DNA from: Balneolales bacterium
GTDB lineage: Bacteria; Bacteroidota; Rhodothermia; Balneolales; Natronogracilivirgulaceae
Length of the DNA: 7,042 nucleotides
Direction of reading: 5' to 3'
Assembly: GCA_007116685.1 (NCBI GenBank)
Contig: SKIC01000198.1
Coordinates: 1-7,042 of the forward strand
Made by a program: the position numbers and the translations under genes. Shown in pieces: positions 1 to 5,969 of the stretch. The first letter of the stretch is position 1. Every line of letters starts with the position of its first letter. The notes under the pieces were generated by a model. That model searched no databases. It was given only the letters and a program-made list of their open reading frames with translations, and was not told where the DNA came from.

Positions 1-52
1 AAGGATTTGTGAACAAAATCCCAAAATGGTACGAAATTGATTGTTTGCAATG

Positions 53-105
53 GATTCTTCGCCAATCGTGCCAATTCAAAAACCTTCGACCTTCAACCAA
101 AATCC
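53..105 (+). repeat. Direct repeat, copy A (two heptads)
   Basis: This segment aligns with 458-523. Both begin with the identical 12-mer GATTCTTCGCCA, continue through a diverged stretch containing CCAAT and CAAAA, and end in CCAAA(A)TCC. Between these flanks copy A has two 7-bp units, ccttcga and ccttcaa (83-96), where copy B has four. It appears to be an older or contracted relative of copy B. Function unknown; no coding potential seen. Confidence 0.75.
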
Positions 106-151
106 GATTTCATGCTACCTCGGATTCTGGAAAGACACGCAATATGAGCAG

Positions 152-188
152 AAACGTGTCAGGTTTCCGAAACCTGACACGTTTTTTT
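152..188 (+). terminator. Intrinsic terminator for an upstream gene outside the window
   Basis: A perfect 15-bp stem (152-166 with 170-184) closes on a 3-base loop, ccg, and runs directly into seven T residues (182-188). This is a textbook Rho-independent terminator reading on the plus strand. Read on the minus strand the stem is followed by only three T, so it would be a weak terminator for the CoA-transferase transcript. No plus-strand gene precedes it here, so the gene it ends must lie left of base 1. Confidence 0.85.
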
Positions 189-239
189 GCCTAGAGAAGC
201 AATCCACCGATTTTTTCGAACGAATTCTCATTTTCATTT

Positions 240-285
240 TGCGCCGGAGTCTGTCCTAATCTCCGAGTCGTTTTTTGCCGGCGCA
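240..285. repeat. Long-range GC-rich inverted repeat
   Basis: The 8-mer tgcgccgg (240-247) is repeated in perfect inverted orientation as ccggcgca (278-285), with 30 bases between. The arms are GC-rich in A/T-rich surroundings. The spacing is long for a simple terminator and no T-run follows on either strand. It may be a degraded part of the hairpin cluster that begins 13 bases further on. Function unknown. Confidence 0.45.
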
Positions 286-297
286 TTTGGGCTTGGT

Positions 298-426
298 GGG
301 ATTTTTAATCCCGGGGTATCGCCCCGGGGTTAAAATATGGCACGCCTTCAGCGTGCGGGTTCGTGCTATTTCTCCTCGGATGATTATCCGAGGCTACATT
401 CGTTTTTATGTTTTGGAAACGAATGT
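298..426. repeat. Cluster of tandem hairpins, REP/BIME-like element
   Basis: Four hairpins follow one another: 307-316 with 322-331 (10 pairs, one of them a G-T wobble, loop tatcg); 340-345 with 351-356 (6 bp perfect, loop cttca); 374-380 with 387-393 (7 bp perfect, loop tgatta); and 396-405 with 417-426 (10 bp perfect, 11-base loop). A further small stem, gggatt/aatccc (298-303 with 307-312), overlaps the first hairpin and would compete with it. No T-run follows any of them, so they are not ordinary terminators. The layout resembles repetitive extragenic palindromes, dispersed non-coding elements that are often mobilised in trans by REP-associated tyrosine transposases. Whether other copies exist in the genome cannot be seen here; a looser cluster lies at 4193-4308. 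Confidence 0.7.
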
Positions 427-457
427 GCCTATAAAACCCCAATTTTGACATCAATTC

Positions 458-523
458 GATTCTTCGCCATCCGCACCAATCCCAAAACCTTCAACCTTCG
501 ACGTTCTACCTTCGACCAAATCC
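458..523 (+). repeat. Direct repeat, copy B (four heptads)
   Basis: This is the second copy of the segment at 53-105. It shares the leading GATTCTTCGCCA and the trailing CCAAATCC, but carries four 7-bp units at 488-515 (ccttcaa, ccttcga, cgttcta, ccttcga). The 14-base excess over copy A is exactly two units, which points to gain or loss of whole units by slippage or recombination. It continues directly into the cctatca units of the larger array. Confidence 0.75.
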
Positions 524-564
524 CTATCACCTATCACCTATCACCTGTTTCCTCTCACCTAATT
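488..564 (+). repeat. Array of eleven 7-bp units, consensus CCTNNNN
   Basis: Eleven consecutive heptads start at 488, 495, 502, 509, 516, 523, 530, 537, 544, 551 and 558. Nine begin CCT; the exceptions are CGT at 502 and CCA at 516. The block at 523-543 is three identical cctatca units; other units are ccttcga, ccttcaa, cctgttt, cctctca and cctaatt. On the minus strand the units read NNNNAGG, for example tgatagg. The last two units overlap the CoA-transferase gene and supply its TGA stop (555-557). The exact register over 77 bases, despite several unit types, looks like the short heptameric repeats known from cyanobacteria and other bacteria. Function unknown. Confidence 0.8.
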
Positions 565-1832
565 CTACCAAATCTCCCAACTGCTTCTCGTTCCAGTTGT
601 TCTCTGTGATCTGGGTGGGCAATTCTGATGAGTTCTTTGGCTCTTTGGCTCATGTTTTTGCCGTAGAGGTTGGCAACGCCGTATTCGGTGACTACGTAAT
701 GGATGTGTGCTCTGGTGCTTACTACGCCGGCGCCCTCTTTGAGGTGGGCGGAAATTCGGCTTTCGCCACGGCCTGTTACGGATGGCAAGGCAATTATGGG
801 TTTTCCGCCCTCAGATAAAGACGCTCCACGGATGAAATCCATTTGTCCGCCCACGCCCGAATAATGTTTGTAGCCGATGGAATCGGCGCAAACTTGTCCG
901 GTTAGGTCAACTTCGATTGCGCTGTTGATGGCTGTCACTTTGGGATTTCTGCGGATTACGGCCGTATCGTTGATGTAGGCGATATCCAGCATGGCAACTT
1001 GTGGGTTATCGTGGATGAAATCGTACAGGCGGCGGGTTCCCATCACAAAGCCACTCACAATTTTACCGGGGTGGATTCGCTTCTTGGTGCCGTTGATTAC
1101 GCCTTTTTCAACGAGATCAATCACACCTTCGGCAAACATCTCCGTGTGGACGCCCAAATCTTTGTGGTTTTTCAATGCTCGCAATACGGCATTTGGAATA
1201 GCGCCGATTCCCATTTGGAGCGTGGCGCCATCTTCGATGAGGTCGGCGCAGTACTGACCAATTCGACTTTCCACTTCACCGGGTTCTGCAATCGGCATTT
1301 CGTGTAAGGGCGCATCCGATTGTACCAGATAATCAATTTCGTTTACGTGTAAAAAGCCATCGCCATGGGTTCTTGGCATGTGCTTATTAACCTGAGCAAT
1401 CACTTTTTTGGCAGTTTTAGCGGCAGCGAGGGAAGCATCCACAGAAACACCCAGGGTGCAAAAACCGTGTTCGTCCGGTGGCGAAACCTGAATCAATGCT
1501 ACATCGATGGGTAAGATTTTTTTGCGGAATAAGCCCGGCACTTCGCTCAAAAATACGGGAAGATAATCAGCTCTACCGTCGTTTACCGCCTGACGCACAT
1601 TGCTTCCCACAAAAAAAGCATTCACTTTAAAATGCTTCTCCATTCCCGGTTCTGCATAGGGAGCCGGACCATCGGTATGCAGTTTCACAATTTCCACATC
1701 CTCAAGTTCCTCTGCTCTCTCTGTCATTTTTGCAATCAATAATTGCGGAGCAGCAACCGCACTATGGATAAATACACGATCGCCGGATTTAATAATTTTT
1801 ACGGCTTCTTCGGCAGATTCAAATGGTTTCAT
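555..1832 (-). CDS. Acetyl-CoA hydrolase/CoA-transferase family protein
   Basis: The 425-residue product matches the acetyl-CoA hydrolase / 4-hydroxybutyrate CoA-transferase family over its full length. These cytoplasmic enzymes move CoA between acyl groups and free acids, or hydrolyse acyl-CoA, through a glutamyl-CoA thioester. Visible landmarks are the N-terminal domain with SPPDEHGFCTLG (about 117-128), GIGAIPNAVL (208-217), the segment HTEMFAEG (229-236) whose Glu231 is the expected catalytic glutamate, the glycine-rich GVGGQMDF (326-333) and VTEYGVANLYG (381-391). Length is normal. The start follows an A/T-rich leader without a Shine-Dalgarno sequence. Substrate cannot be told from sequence: acetate, butyrate, 4-hydroxybutyrate and succinate are all possible. 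The last three codons and the stop lie inside a 7-bp repeat array, so the extreme C-terminus may be repeat-derived. pckG lies upstream on the same strand behind its own terminator, so this gene is probably transcribed separately. Confidence 0.93.
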   Translation of the reverse strand: MKPFESAEEAVKIIKSGDRVFIHSAVAAPQLLIAKMTERAEELEDVEIVKLHTDGPAPYAEPGMEKHFKVNAFFVGSNVRQAVNDGRADYLPVFLSEVPGLFRKKILPIDVALIQVSPPDEHGFCTLGVSVDASLAAAKTAKKVIAQVNKHMPRTHGDGFLHVNEIDYLVQSDAPLHEMPIAEPGEVESRIGQYCADLIEDGATLQMGIGAIPNAVLRALKNHKDLGVHTEMFAEGVIDLVEKGVINGTKKRIHPGKIVSGFVMGTRRLYDFIHDNPQVAMLDIAYINDTAVIRRNPKVTAINSAIEVDLTGQVCADSIGYKHYSGVGGQMDFIRGASLSEGGKPIIALPSVTGRGESRISAHLKEGAGVVSTRAHIHYVVTEYGVANLYGKNMSQRAKELIRIAHPDHREQLEREAVGRFGRIR

Positions 1833-1865
1833 ATTCGAGTAGATGATTTTTTAAAAATTACGGGA

Positions 1866-1873
1866 CGAAGTTA
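1866..1873 (-). promoter_or_regulatory. Possible -7 box of the CoA-transferase promoter
   Basis: Read on the minus strand this is TAACTTCG, one base from the Bacteroidota -7 consensus TAnnTTTG. It lies about 33 bases before the start codon, which would give a short leader. No clear TTTG -33 box lies at the usual distance, so the call is tentative. It falls between the pckG terminator and the gene, where a promoter is expected. Confidence 0.25.
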
Positions 1874-1915
1874 CTTAATTTTTGATGCTTTTTTTCAGTC
1901 AGTCAGAATGTGTCG

Positions 1916-1950
1916 AAAAAAAAAGCGCAGAACCTTGTCAGATTCTGCGC
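1916..1950 (-). terminator. Intrinsic terminator of pckG
   Basis: Read on the minus strand, a 10-bp stem (1941-1950 with 1925-1934, including one G-T pair, eight pairs at the base perfect) closes on a 6-base loop and is followed by nine T (1924 down to 1916). It begins about 24 bases after the pckG stop codon. This strong terminator separates pckG from the CoA-transferase gene behind it. Confidence 0.9.
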
Positions 1951-1973
1951 CTTAACTCACAGTTATTCAGGGA

Positions 1974-3848
1974 TTACACGCGCTCTGGCTGTTGTCCCCA
2001 TGTTTCAGGAGATCTCCAGAGTGCGGATTTCATCAGTTCCCTCATATAGAGGAATTCCTTAGGAAGTTTGTCATAGAGCTTGGAGAATAACTCTTCGTGA
2101 GAGAGTACTTCTTCTTTCCATGCTTCCCTGTCGATTGACATGATTTTGTAGAACTCTTCTTCACTGAAGTCTAGTCCGGTCATGTCCATATCGCTATAAC
2201 TAGGTACCCATCCCAACGGACTTTCTACCGCAGAGATTTCACCTTTAACACGTTGTACAATCCACTTCAATACGCGCATGTTTTCGCCGAAGCCCGGCCA
2301 TACGAATTTTCCGTTTTCGTCTTTGCGGAACCAGTTCACACCGAAAATTCTCGGAGGATTTGATAACTCACGTCCGAACTGTAACCAATGATTGAAGTAA
2401 TCAGCCATGTGGTAGCCCATGAAAGGCAACATTGCGAATGGGTCACGACGTACGGCACCTACATTTCCGAAGGCAGCTGCGGTCATTTCAGAACCCATCG
2501 TTGCGGCCAAATACACTCCAAAGTTCCAGTTTGGCGCTTGGTATACTAATGGTACCGTTGTACTTCTGCGTCCACCAAAGATGAAGGCGCTGATTGGTAC
2601 ACCGGCAGGATCTTCCCATTTTTCATCGATACTCGGGCAGAGTGCCGCAGGAGATGTAAATCTAGCATTAGGGTGAGCAGCAGGTTTACCACTGGAAGGA
2701 TCATATACATTTCCGTGCCAGTCGATAATTCCTTCAGGAGCTTCTTTGCTCATGCCTTCCCACCAAACATCACCATCCGGAGTAAGTGCTACATTAGTGA
2801 AAATCGCATCCTTGCGGATAGATTCCATAGCGTTAGGATTGGTATCGTAGTTGGTACCCGGGGCTACGCCAAAGTATCCGGCTTCAGGATTAATCGCATA
2901 CAAGCGTCCGTCAGGACCTTTTTTAATCCATGCGATGTCATCACCTACGGTTGTAATTTTCCAGCCGTCCAATTCCTTAGGAGGAATCATCATAGCGAAA
3001 TTTGTTTTACCACAGGCACTTGGAAAAGCAGCTGCAACATAGGTTTTTTCGCCTTCAGGAGATTCTACACCGAGAATCAACATGTGCTCTGCCAACCAAC
3101 CCTCATCGCGGGCCATAGTTGAAGCAATTCTAAGCGCAAAACATTTTTTACCAAGAAGGGCATTTCCGCCATATCCTGATCCGTAAGATTCAATTCTTCT
3201 TTCTTCCGGATAGTGAACAATGTATTTGGTATCTGGATTACATGGCCAGGAAACATCTTCTTGTCCGGGCTCCAGAGGCGCACCTACGGTATGTAAACAC
3301 TTGATATAATCGCCGTCAGTACCTAATTGATCCAAAACGTGCTTACCCATGCGGGTCATAATTTTCATATTCACAACTACGTATGGAGAATCAGTTAATT
3401 CCACACCGATGTGAGCGATAGGAGATCCTACAGGCCCCATGCTGAAAGGAATAACATACATGGTACGTCCTTTCATAGAACCTTTCATCAACGGCTGTAG
3501 CGTAGCTTTCATCTCATCAGGATCCATCCAGTTGTTGGTTGGTCCGGCATCAGACTTACGCTTTGAACAGATAAACGTTTTGTCTTCTACTCTTGCTACG
3601 TCACTAGGATCAGAAAACGCCAGATAACTGTTTGGGCGCTTCTCTTCGTTTAATTTTTTGAATGTGCCACCTTGTACAAGGAGATCACACATATAATCAT
3701 ATTCTTCTGTTGATCCATCACACCAGTAAATGGCATCTGGCTGAGTAAGTTCTGCGGTTTTTTTTACCCATTCCACTAGCTCTTTGTGTTGAACTGCTTC
3801 TTGCTGTACTTTGCTCTCATAATCGAGTGCTACATTATTTGTACTCAT
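1974..3848 (-). CDS. pckG: Phosphoenolpyruvate carboxykinase, GTP type
   Basis: The 624-residue product is a full-length GTP-dependent PEPCK, which converts oxaloacetate and GTP to phosphoenolpyruvate, GDP and CO2 in the cytoplasm, the entry step of gluconeogenesis. The GTP class is set by the P-loop AAFPSACGKTN (273-283), with the hyper-reactive Cys279 and Lys281; the ATP class has a different loop. Other landmarks are DPSDVARVEDK (80-90) with substrate-binding Arg86, SGYGGNALLGKK (224-235) with Tyr226 and the lysine pair, His255 and the metal-binding GDD (302-304). The guanine-binding phenylalanines 507, 515 and 520 sit in the NWF...GKFVWPGFGEN segment. All expected catalytic residues seem present, and length is normal for the family. 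An AAAGG Shine-Dalgarno-like sequence lies 8 bases before ATG, unlike the other genes here. It is divergent from the HD gene across a 528-base region with candidate operators, and ends in its own terminator. Confidence 0.98.
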   Translation of the reverse strand: MSTNNVALDYESKVQQEAVQHKELVEWVKKTAELTQPDAIYWCDGSTEEYDYMCDLLVQGGTFKKLNEEKRPNSYLAFSDPSDVARVEDKTFICSKRKSDAGPTNNWMDPDEMKATLQPLMKGSMKGRTMYVIPFSMGPVGSPIAHIGVELTDSPYVVVNMKIMTRMGKHVLDQLGTDGDYIKCLHTVGAPLEPGQEDVSWPCNPDTKYIVHYPEERRIESYGSGYGGNALLGKKCFALRIASTMARDEGWLAEHMLILGVESPEGEKTYVAAAFPSACGKTNFAMMIPPKELDGWKITTVGDDIAWIKKGPDGRLYAINPEAGYFGVAPGTNYDTNPNAMESIRKDAIFTNVALTPDGDVWWEGMSKEAPEGIIDWHGNVYDPSSGKPAAHPNARFTSPAALCPSIDEKWEDPAGVPISAFIFGGRRSTTVPLVYQAPNWNFGVYLAATMGSEMTAAAFGNVGAVRRDPFAMLPFMGYHMADYFNHWLQFGRELSNPPRIFGVNWFRKDENGKFVWPGFGENMRVLKWIVQRVKGEISAVESPLGWVPSYSDMDMTGLDFSEEEFYKIMSIDREAWKEEVLSHEELFSKLYDKLPKEFLYMRELMKSALWRSPETWGQQPERV

Positions 3849-3856
3849 TCTTTCAA

Positions 3857-3861
3857 CCTTT
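3857..3861 (-). promoter_or_regulatory. Shine-Dalgarno-like site of pckG
   Basis: Read on the minus strand this is AAAGG with an 8-base spacer to the pckG ATG, an optimal distance. It is the only clear Shine-Dalgarno-like sequence in the window and supports the chosen start. Confidence 0.6.
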
Positions 3862-3965
3862 CGTTTGTTGATCTTTAGTTAATTATGACTGACTTGCGAT
3901 GTCTTCACCATGTCTCATTGATCATAAAACCGCTTTTAATCTATCATTCAACAACTCTAAGCGGT

Positions 3966-4001
3966 ATGACCTTAATCAGGTAGAAACATGACTTTAGTCA
4001 T
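3966..4001. promoter_or_regulatory. Paired palindromes upstream of pckG, candidate operators
   Basis: Two 14-base sites of the form ATGACYTTARTCAK start exactly 22 bases apart, at 3966 (ATGACCTTAATCAG) and 3988 (ATGACTTTAGTCAT); 11 of 14 bases agree. The second is the core of a perfect 9-bp inverted repeat (3984-3992 with 3997-4005) around a TTTA spacer. A spacing of about two helical turns would put two dimers on the same face of the DNA. The half-site ATGAC-N4-GTCAT resembles sites of Crp/Fnr-family regulators. They lie 118-153 bases before the pckG start. The regulator is unknown; a lone ATGAC at 3885-3889 may be a remnant half-site. Confidence 0.45.
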
Positions 4002-4078
4002 GTTTTGGGATTGTGTTCTACCCTATTAATAATATATAACTTAGAAATAAGAATAAAACACCTGTATCGAAATAAGTC

Positions 4079-4112
4079 TCAAAAAAGCGCTTACAGGATT
4101 TTGCTTTTTTGA
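4079..4112. repeat. A/T-rich perfect inverted repeat, terminator-like
   Basis: The 10-mer tcaaaaaagc (4079-4088) is matched perfectly by gcttttttga (4103-4112) around a 14-base loop. The A-run and T-run lie inside the stem, as in bidirectional terminators such as the one at 6824-6875. Between two divergent genes there is no obvious transcript for it to end, so it may be a remnant, an attenuator, or the end of an unannotated short RNA. Confidence 0.4.
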
Positions 4113-4192
4113 TACTCCCAAAACCTTCAAACAGCGATTATCAAAAATCGACCATTTCTTAATTTGTGAATACCGTTCCGAAGTCTTTAATT

Positions 4193-4308
4193 AGCTCCCA
4201 TTAATCGGAGGCTTTGAAAAACCAGGATTTTTGTTCAAGATCGAGGCCAGAAGGATTTTAAAACCGCAGCCCCGACACTTAGTATCGGGGTGAGGATTTT
4301 AAAATCCT
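4193..4308. repeat. Second hairpin cluster, possible relative of the 298-426 element
   Basis: It contains, in order: an imperfect hairpin agctccc/ggaggct (4193-4199 with 4207-4213); the 12-mer aggattttaaaa at 4252-4263; a 9-bp hairpin with one mismatch and loop tta (4270-4278 with 4282-4290); and a perfect 16-base palindrome, aggattttaaaatcct (4293-4308), which repeats the 12-mer. The same ingredients (a ggattttaa-type palindrome, a CCCCG...CGGGG hairpin and a CTCC...GGAGGCT hairpin) occur at 298-395. I infer one family of dispersed elements, with this copy more degraded or rearranged. Confidence 0.55.
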
Positions 4309-4338
4309 GATAACGAAGATATTGGGCAAAAAGACGGT

Positions 4339-4368
4339 TTTGCAAAGTTTCCTAATACATCAACTTTG
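4339..4368 (+). promoter_or_regulatory. Possible Bacteroidota-type promoter of the HD gene
   Basis: TTTG at 4339-4342 and CAACTTTG at 4361-4368, separated by 18 bases, fit the Bacteroidota consensus (TTTG and TAnnTTTG) with one mismatch in the -7 box. Transcription would begin only a few bases before the ATG at 4377, implying a nearly leaderless message. That agrees with the absence of any ribosome binding site, but the match could be chance. Confidence 0.35.
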
Positions 4369-4376
4369 GCGCTCAC

Positions 4377-5231
4377 ATGTTTAATCCTTCTCAAATCATC
4401 ATAGACAGTTTTTCTGAGCATCTCAGAGAGAAATACAAGCATAGTTTTGGCTTACTCGAACCCGAATTTCCTAATATCATAGTATTTTTTTCGAAGCTGG
4501 TTCTGGAGAATATCGCCAACAGCGACGCGGCTTATCACGATATGGATCATACTATTATGGTAACGGAAGTTTGCCAGGCAATGCTCAGAGGCAAACACCT
4601 CAGCGATGGGCAGATAACTCCATCAGATTGGCTAGAATGTACCATTGCAGCCTTATGCCATGATATAGGTTACGTTCGTGGCGTGTGCAAAGAAGATATA
4701 AAAGGCTCCTATTACTCCGGCCTTGGTGATAAGATGATTACCATAGATAACGGTTCAACAGATGCCTCTCTTTCCTTTTACCATGTTGACCGAAGTATGC
4801 ATTTTGTGCGAACATGGCTGAAAGATGTTGATTTAATTGACGAAGAGCGCATTGCACAGATGATAGATTTTACGCGTTTTCCTGTCCCTGATAATCCCAT
4901 ATATCACAGCTCCGAATTCAGTTATCCCGGCTTATTACGCGCTGCTGATTTAATCGGTCAATTAGGTGATATCAACTACATGCGTAAAAGCTCTGCCTTG
5001 TTTTACGAATTTCGGGAAACAGGATTAGATGAAAAACTGGGATATAAATCAGGTGCTGATGTTCGCGCTAAGTTCCCCGCTTTCTTTTGGTCGATTATCA
5101 AACCCCTTATTGAACCATACACAAAATATTTGATGGTGACTCAGGAAGGAAAGCAATGGCTTTCGAACTTGCATTCTCATATTTTTGTTGAACAGAACAA
5201 TATCTTCGGATTGGGTGCAGAGCGAGCATAA
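4377..5231 (+). CDS. HD-domain metal-dependent phosphohydrolase
   Basis: The 284-residue cytoplasmic protein has an HD fold. Metal-ligand motifs are YHDMDH (53-58), CHDIGY (94-99), a YHVDRS segment (135-140) and RAADLIGQLGD (188-198), the order expected of HD phosphohydrolases. The first motif resembles the YHN..H signature of cyclic nucleotide phosphodiesterases, so a phosphodiester or nucleotide substrate is plausible. Further conserved-looking segments are TRFPVPD (166-172), ALFYEFRETG (207-216) and a C-terminal TQEGKQWL. I recall a conserved family of such proteins in several phyla, including cyanobacteria, without an assigned substrate. An in-frame stop at 4353 makes 4377 the first ATG; there is no Shine-Dalgarno sequence. 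It is divergent from pckG and may lead a short operon with the DUF4159 and transporter genes. Confidence 0.85.
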   Translation: MFNPSQIIIDSFSEHLREKYKHSFGLLEPEFPNIIVFFSKLVLENIANSDAAYHDMDHTIMVTEVCQAMLRGKHLSDGQITPSDWLECTIAALCHDIGYVRGVCKEDIKGSYYSGLGDKMITIDNGSTDASLSFYHVDRSMHFVRTWLKDVDLIDEERIAQMIDFTRFPVPDNPIYHSSEFSYPGLLRAADLIGQLGDINYMRKSSALFYEFRETGLDEKLGYKSGADVRAKFPAFFWSIIKPLIEPYTKYLMVTQEGKQWLSNLHSHIFVEQNNIFGLGAERA

Positions 5232-5282
5232 TAAATAAGTCGGCCGGCTGTTACTCTTTTTAACGTAAATGAATTTTTAAAC

Positions 5283-5960
5283 ATGAAAAAAGCCTGGGCT
5301 TTTCTGATTTTATTCCTGGCAGGATCTTTTTTACCTCTTGCATCGCTGGTTTTTGCTCAAAATGGCGAAGCGTTTACTATCGCACGTATCAAATATCGTG
5401 GCGGTGGAGACTGGTATAACGACCCCTCTTCTCTAAAGCTGCTTGCAGATTTCGTCAATGAAAACTTGCCTATTTCCATCAGCCGCAGTTACGACGATGT
5501 TGATATTGGCAGCCGTGATTTACACCGCTATCCGTTTGCTTTTATGACGGGACACGGTAATATAACCATCAATTCAGCCGAAGCAGCCAATGTGCGTGAA
5601 TGGCTCGATAACGGTGGTTTTCTCTACATTGACGACGATTACGGATTCGATCCTTATGTACGTCCGGTGATAGCTGCCATTTTCCCTGATGAAGAATTGA
5701 TTGAACTACCCATCTCCCATCCCATTTACAATCAGGCTTTCCACTTCCCTGATGGCTTACCCAAAGTCCACGAACATGATGGAAAACCACCGCAAGGTTT
5801 TGCCATTTTCCGAAACGGACGCATGGTTTTATACTACACCTACGAAACCAACATGGCGGATGGCTGGGCATTCGATGTGCATGACAATCCTGATCACATT
5901 ACTGAGAAAGCCATGCAAATGGGTGCTAATTTGCTTATTTATGCGCTCACTCAGTACTAG
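5283..5960 (+). CDS. Secreted DUF4159-domain protein
   Basis: The 225-residue product begins with a signal peptide: MKK, a hydrophobic core to about residue 24, and a likely cleavage site after VFA at Ala25. The mature part is a single DUF4159 domain: RIKYRGGGDWYNDPSSL (35-51), FAFMTGHGNI (85-94), WLDNGGFLYIDDDYG (107-121), ELPISHPIYN (141-150), RNGRMVLYYTYE (177-188), and a C-terminal helix with MGANLLIYALT. The domain is believed to have a glutamine-amidotransferase-like fold and its activity is unknown. There is no lipobox and no second membrane segment, so it should be exported across the inner membrane. In many genomes DUF4159 proteins sit with MoxR ATPase and BatA-type genes; none is visible here. 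It starts 51 bases after the HD gene and ends 9 bases before the transporter. No Shine-Dalgarno sequence is visible. Confidence 0.88.
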   Translation: MKKAWAFLILFLAGSFLPLASLVFAQNGEAFTIARIKYRGGGDWYNDPSSLKLLADFVNENLPISISRSYDDVDIGSRDLHRYPFAFMTGHGNITINSAEAANVREWLDNGGFLYIDDDYGFDPYVRPVIAAIFPDEELIELPISHPIYNQAFHFPDGLPKVHEHDGKPPQGFAIFRNGRMVLYYTYETNMADGWAFDVHDNPDHITEKAMQMGANLLIYALTQY

Positions 5961-5969
5961 CTATTCGTT

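Larger units (their letters stand above)
1..554. other. Gene-free, repeat-rich intergenic region
   Basis: No open frame here looks like a protein: the frames at the left edge and around 337-609 are short, low in complexity and interrupted by hairpins and repeats. The stretch instead holds a plus-strand terminator (152-188), a long-range inverted repeat (240-285), a hairpin cluster (298-426), two copies of a direct repeat (53-105 and 458-523) and a 7-bp tandem array (488-564). The only hints of neighbouring genes are the terminator, which implies a plus-strand gene ending left of the window, and the 3' end of the CoA-transferase gene at the right. Confidence 0.8.
3849..4376. other. Divergent intergenic region between pckG and the HD gene
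   Basis: No convincing reading frame lies in these 528 bases. The pckG side holds a ribosome binding site, then two related palindromes at 3966-4001. The middle is very A/T-rich (about 4022-4057), where a pckG promoter could lie, although no clear Bacteroidota TAnnTTTG box was found for pckG. An A/T-rich inverted repeat follows (4079-4112), then a second hairpin cluster (4193-4308) and a possible promoter for the HD gene (4339-4368). Confidence 0.7.

Noticed and set aside
9..259. Two overlapping short plus-strand frames at the left edge
   Set aside because: Both read through direct repeat copy A and the terminator stem at 152-188, and neither has a start signal or protein-like composition.
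488..564. CRISPR array
   Set aside because: The repeat period is 7 bases with no 20-40 base repeats or unique spacers, and no cas gene is nearby.
337..609. Plus-strand reading frame of 90 codons across the repeat region
   Set aside because: It is made of hairpin and heptad sequence, overlaps the end of the CoA-transferase gene on the other strand, and its product has no recognisable domain or start signal.
2673..3122. Long plus-strand frame of 149 codons opposite pckG
   Set aside because: It lies wholly antisense to a well-conserved enzyme gene whose motifs account for the sequence; the translated product resembles no family.
1974..3848. Possible truncation or ATP-type assignment of the PEPCK
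   Set aside because: All expected GTP-class motifs are present in order over 624 residues, including the cysteine-containing P-loop and the guanine-binding phenylalanines.
555..3848. CoA-transferase and pckG as a single operon
   Set aside because: A strong terminator with nine T lies between them at 1916-1950, leaving room for a separate promoter before the CoA-transferase gene.
5232..5282. Terminator or strong promoter between the HD and DUF4159 genes
   Set aside because: The GC-rich patch near 5241-5251 is a near-palindrome but forms no stem with a usable loop before the T-run, and no TAnnTTTG box is present, so the gap gives no reason to split the transcription unit.
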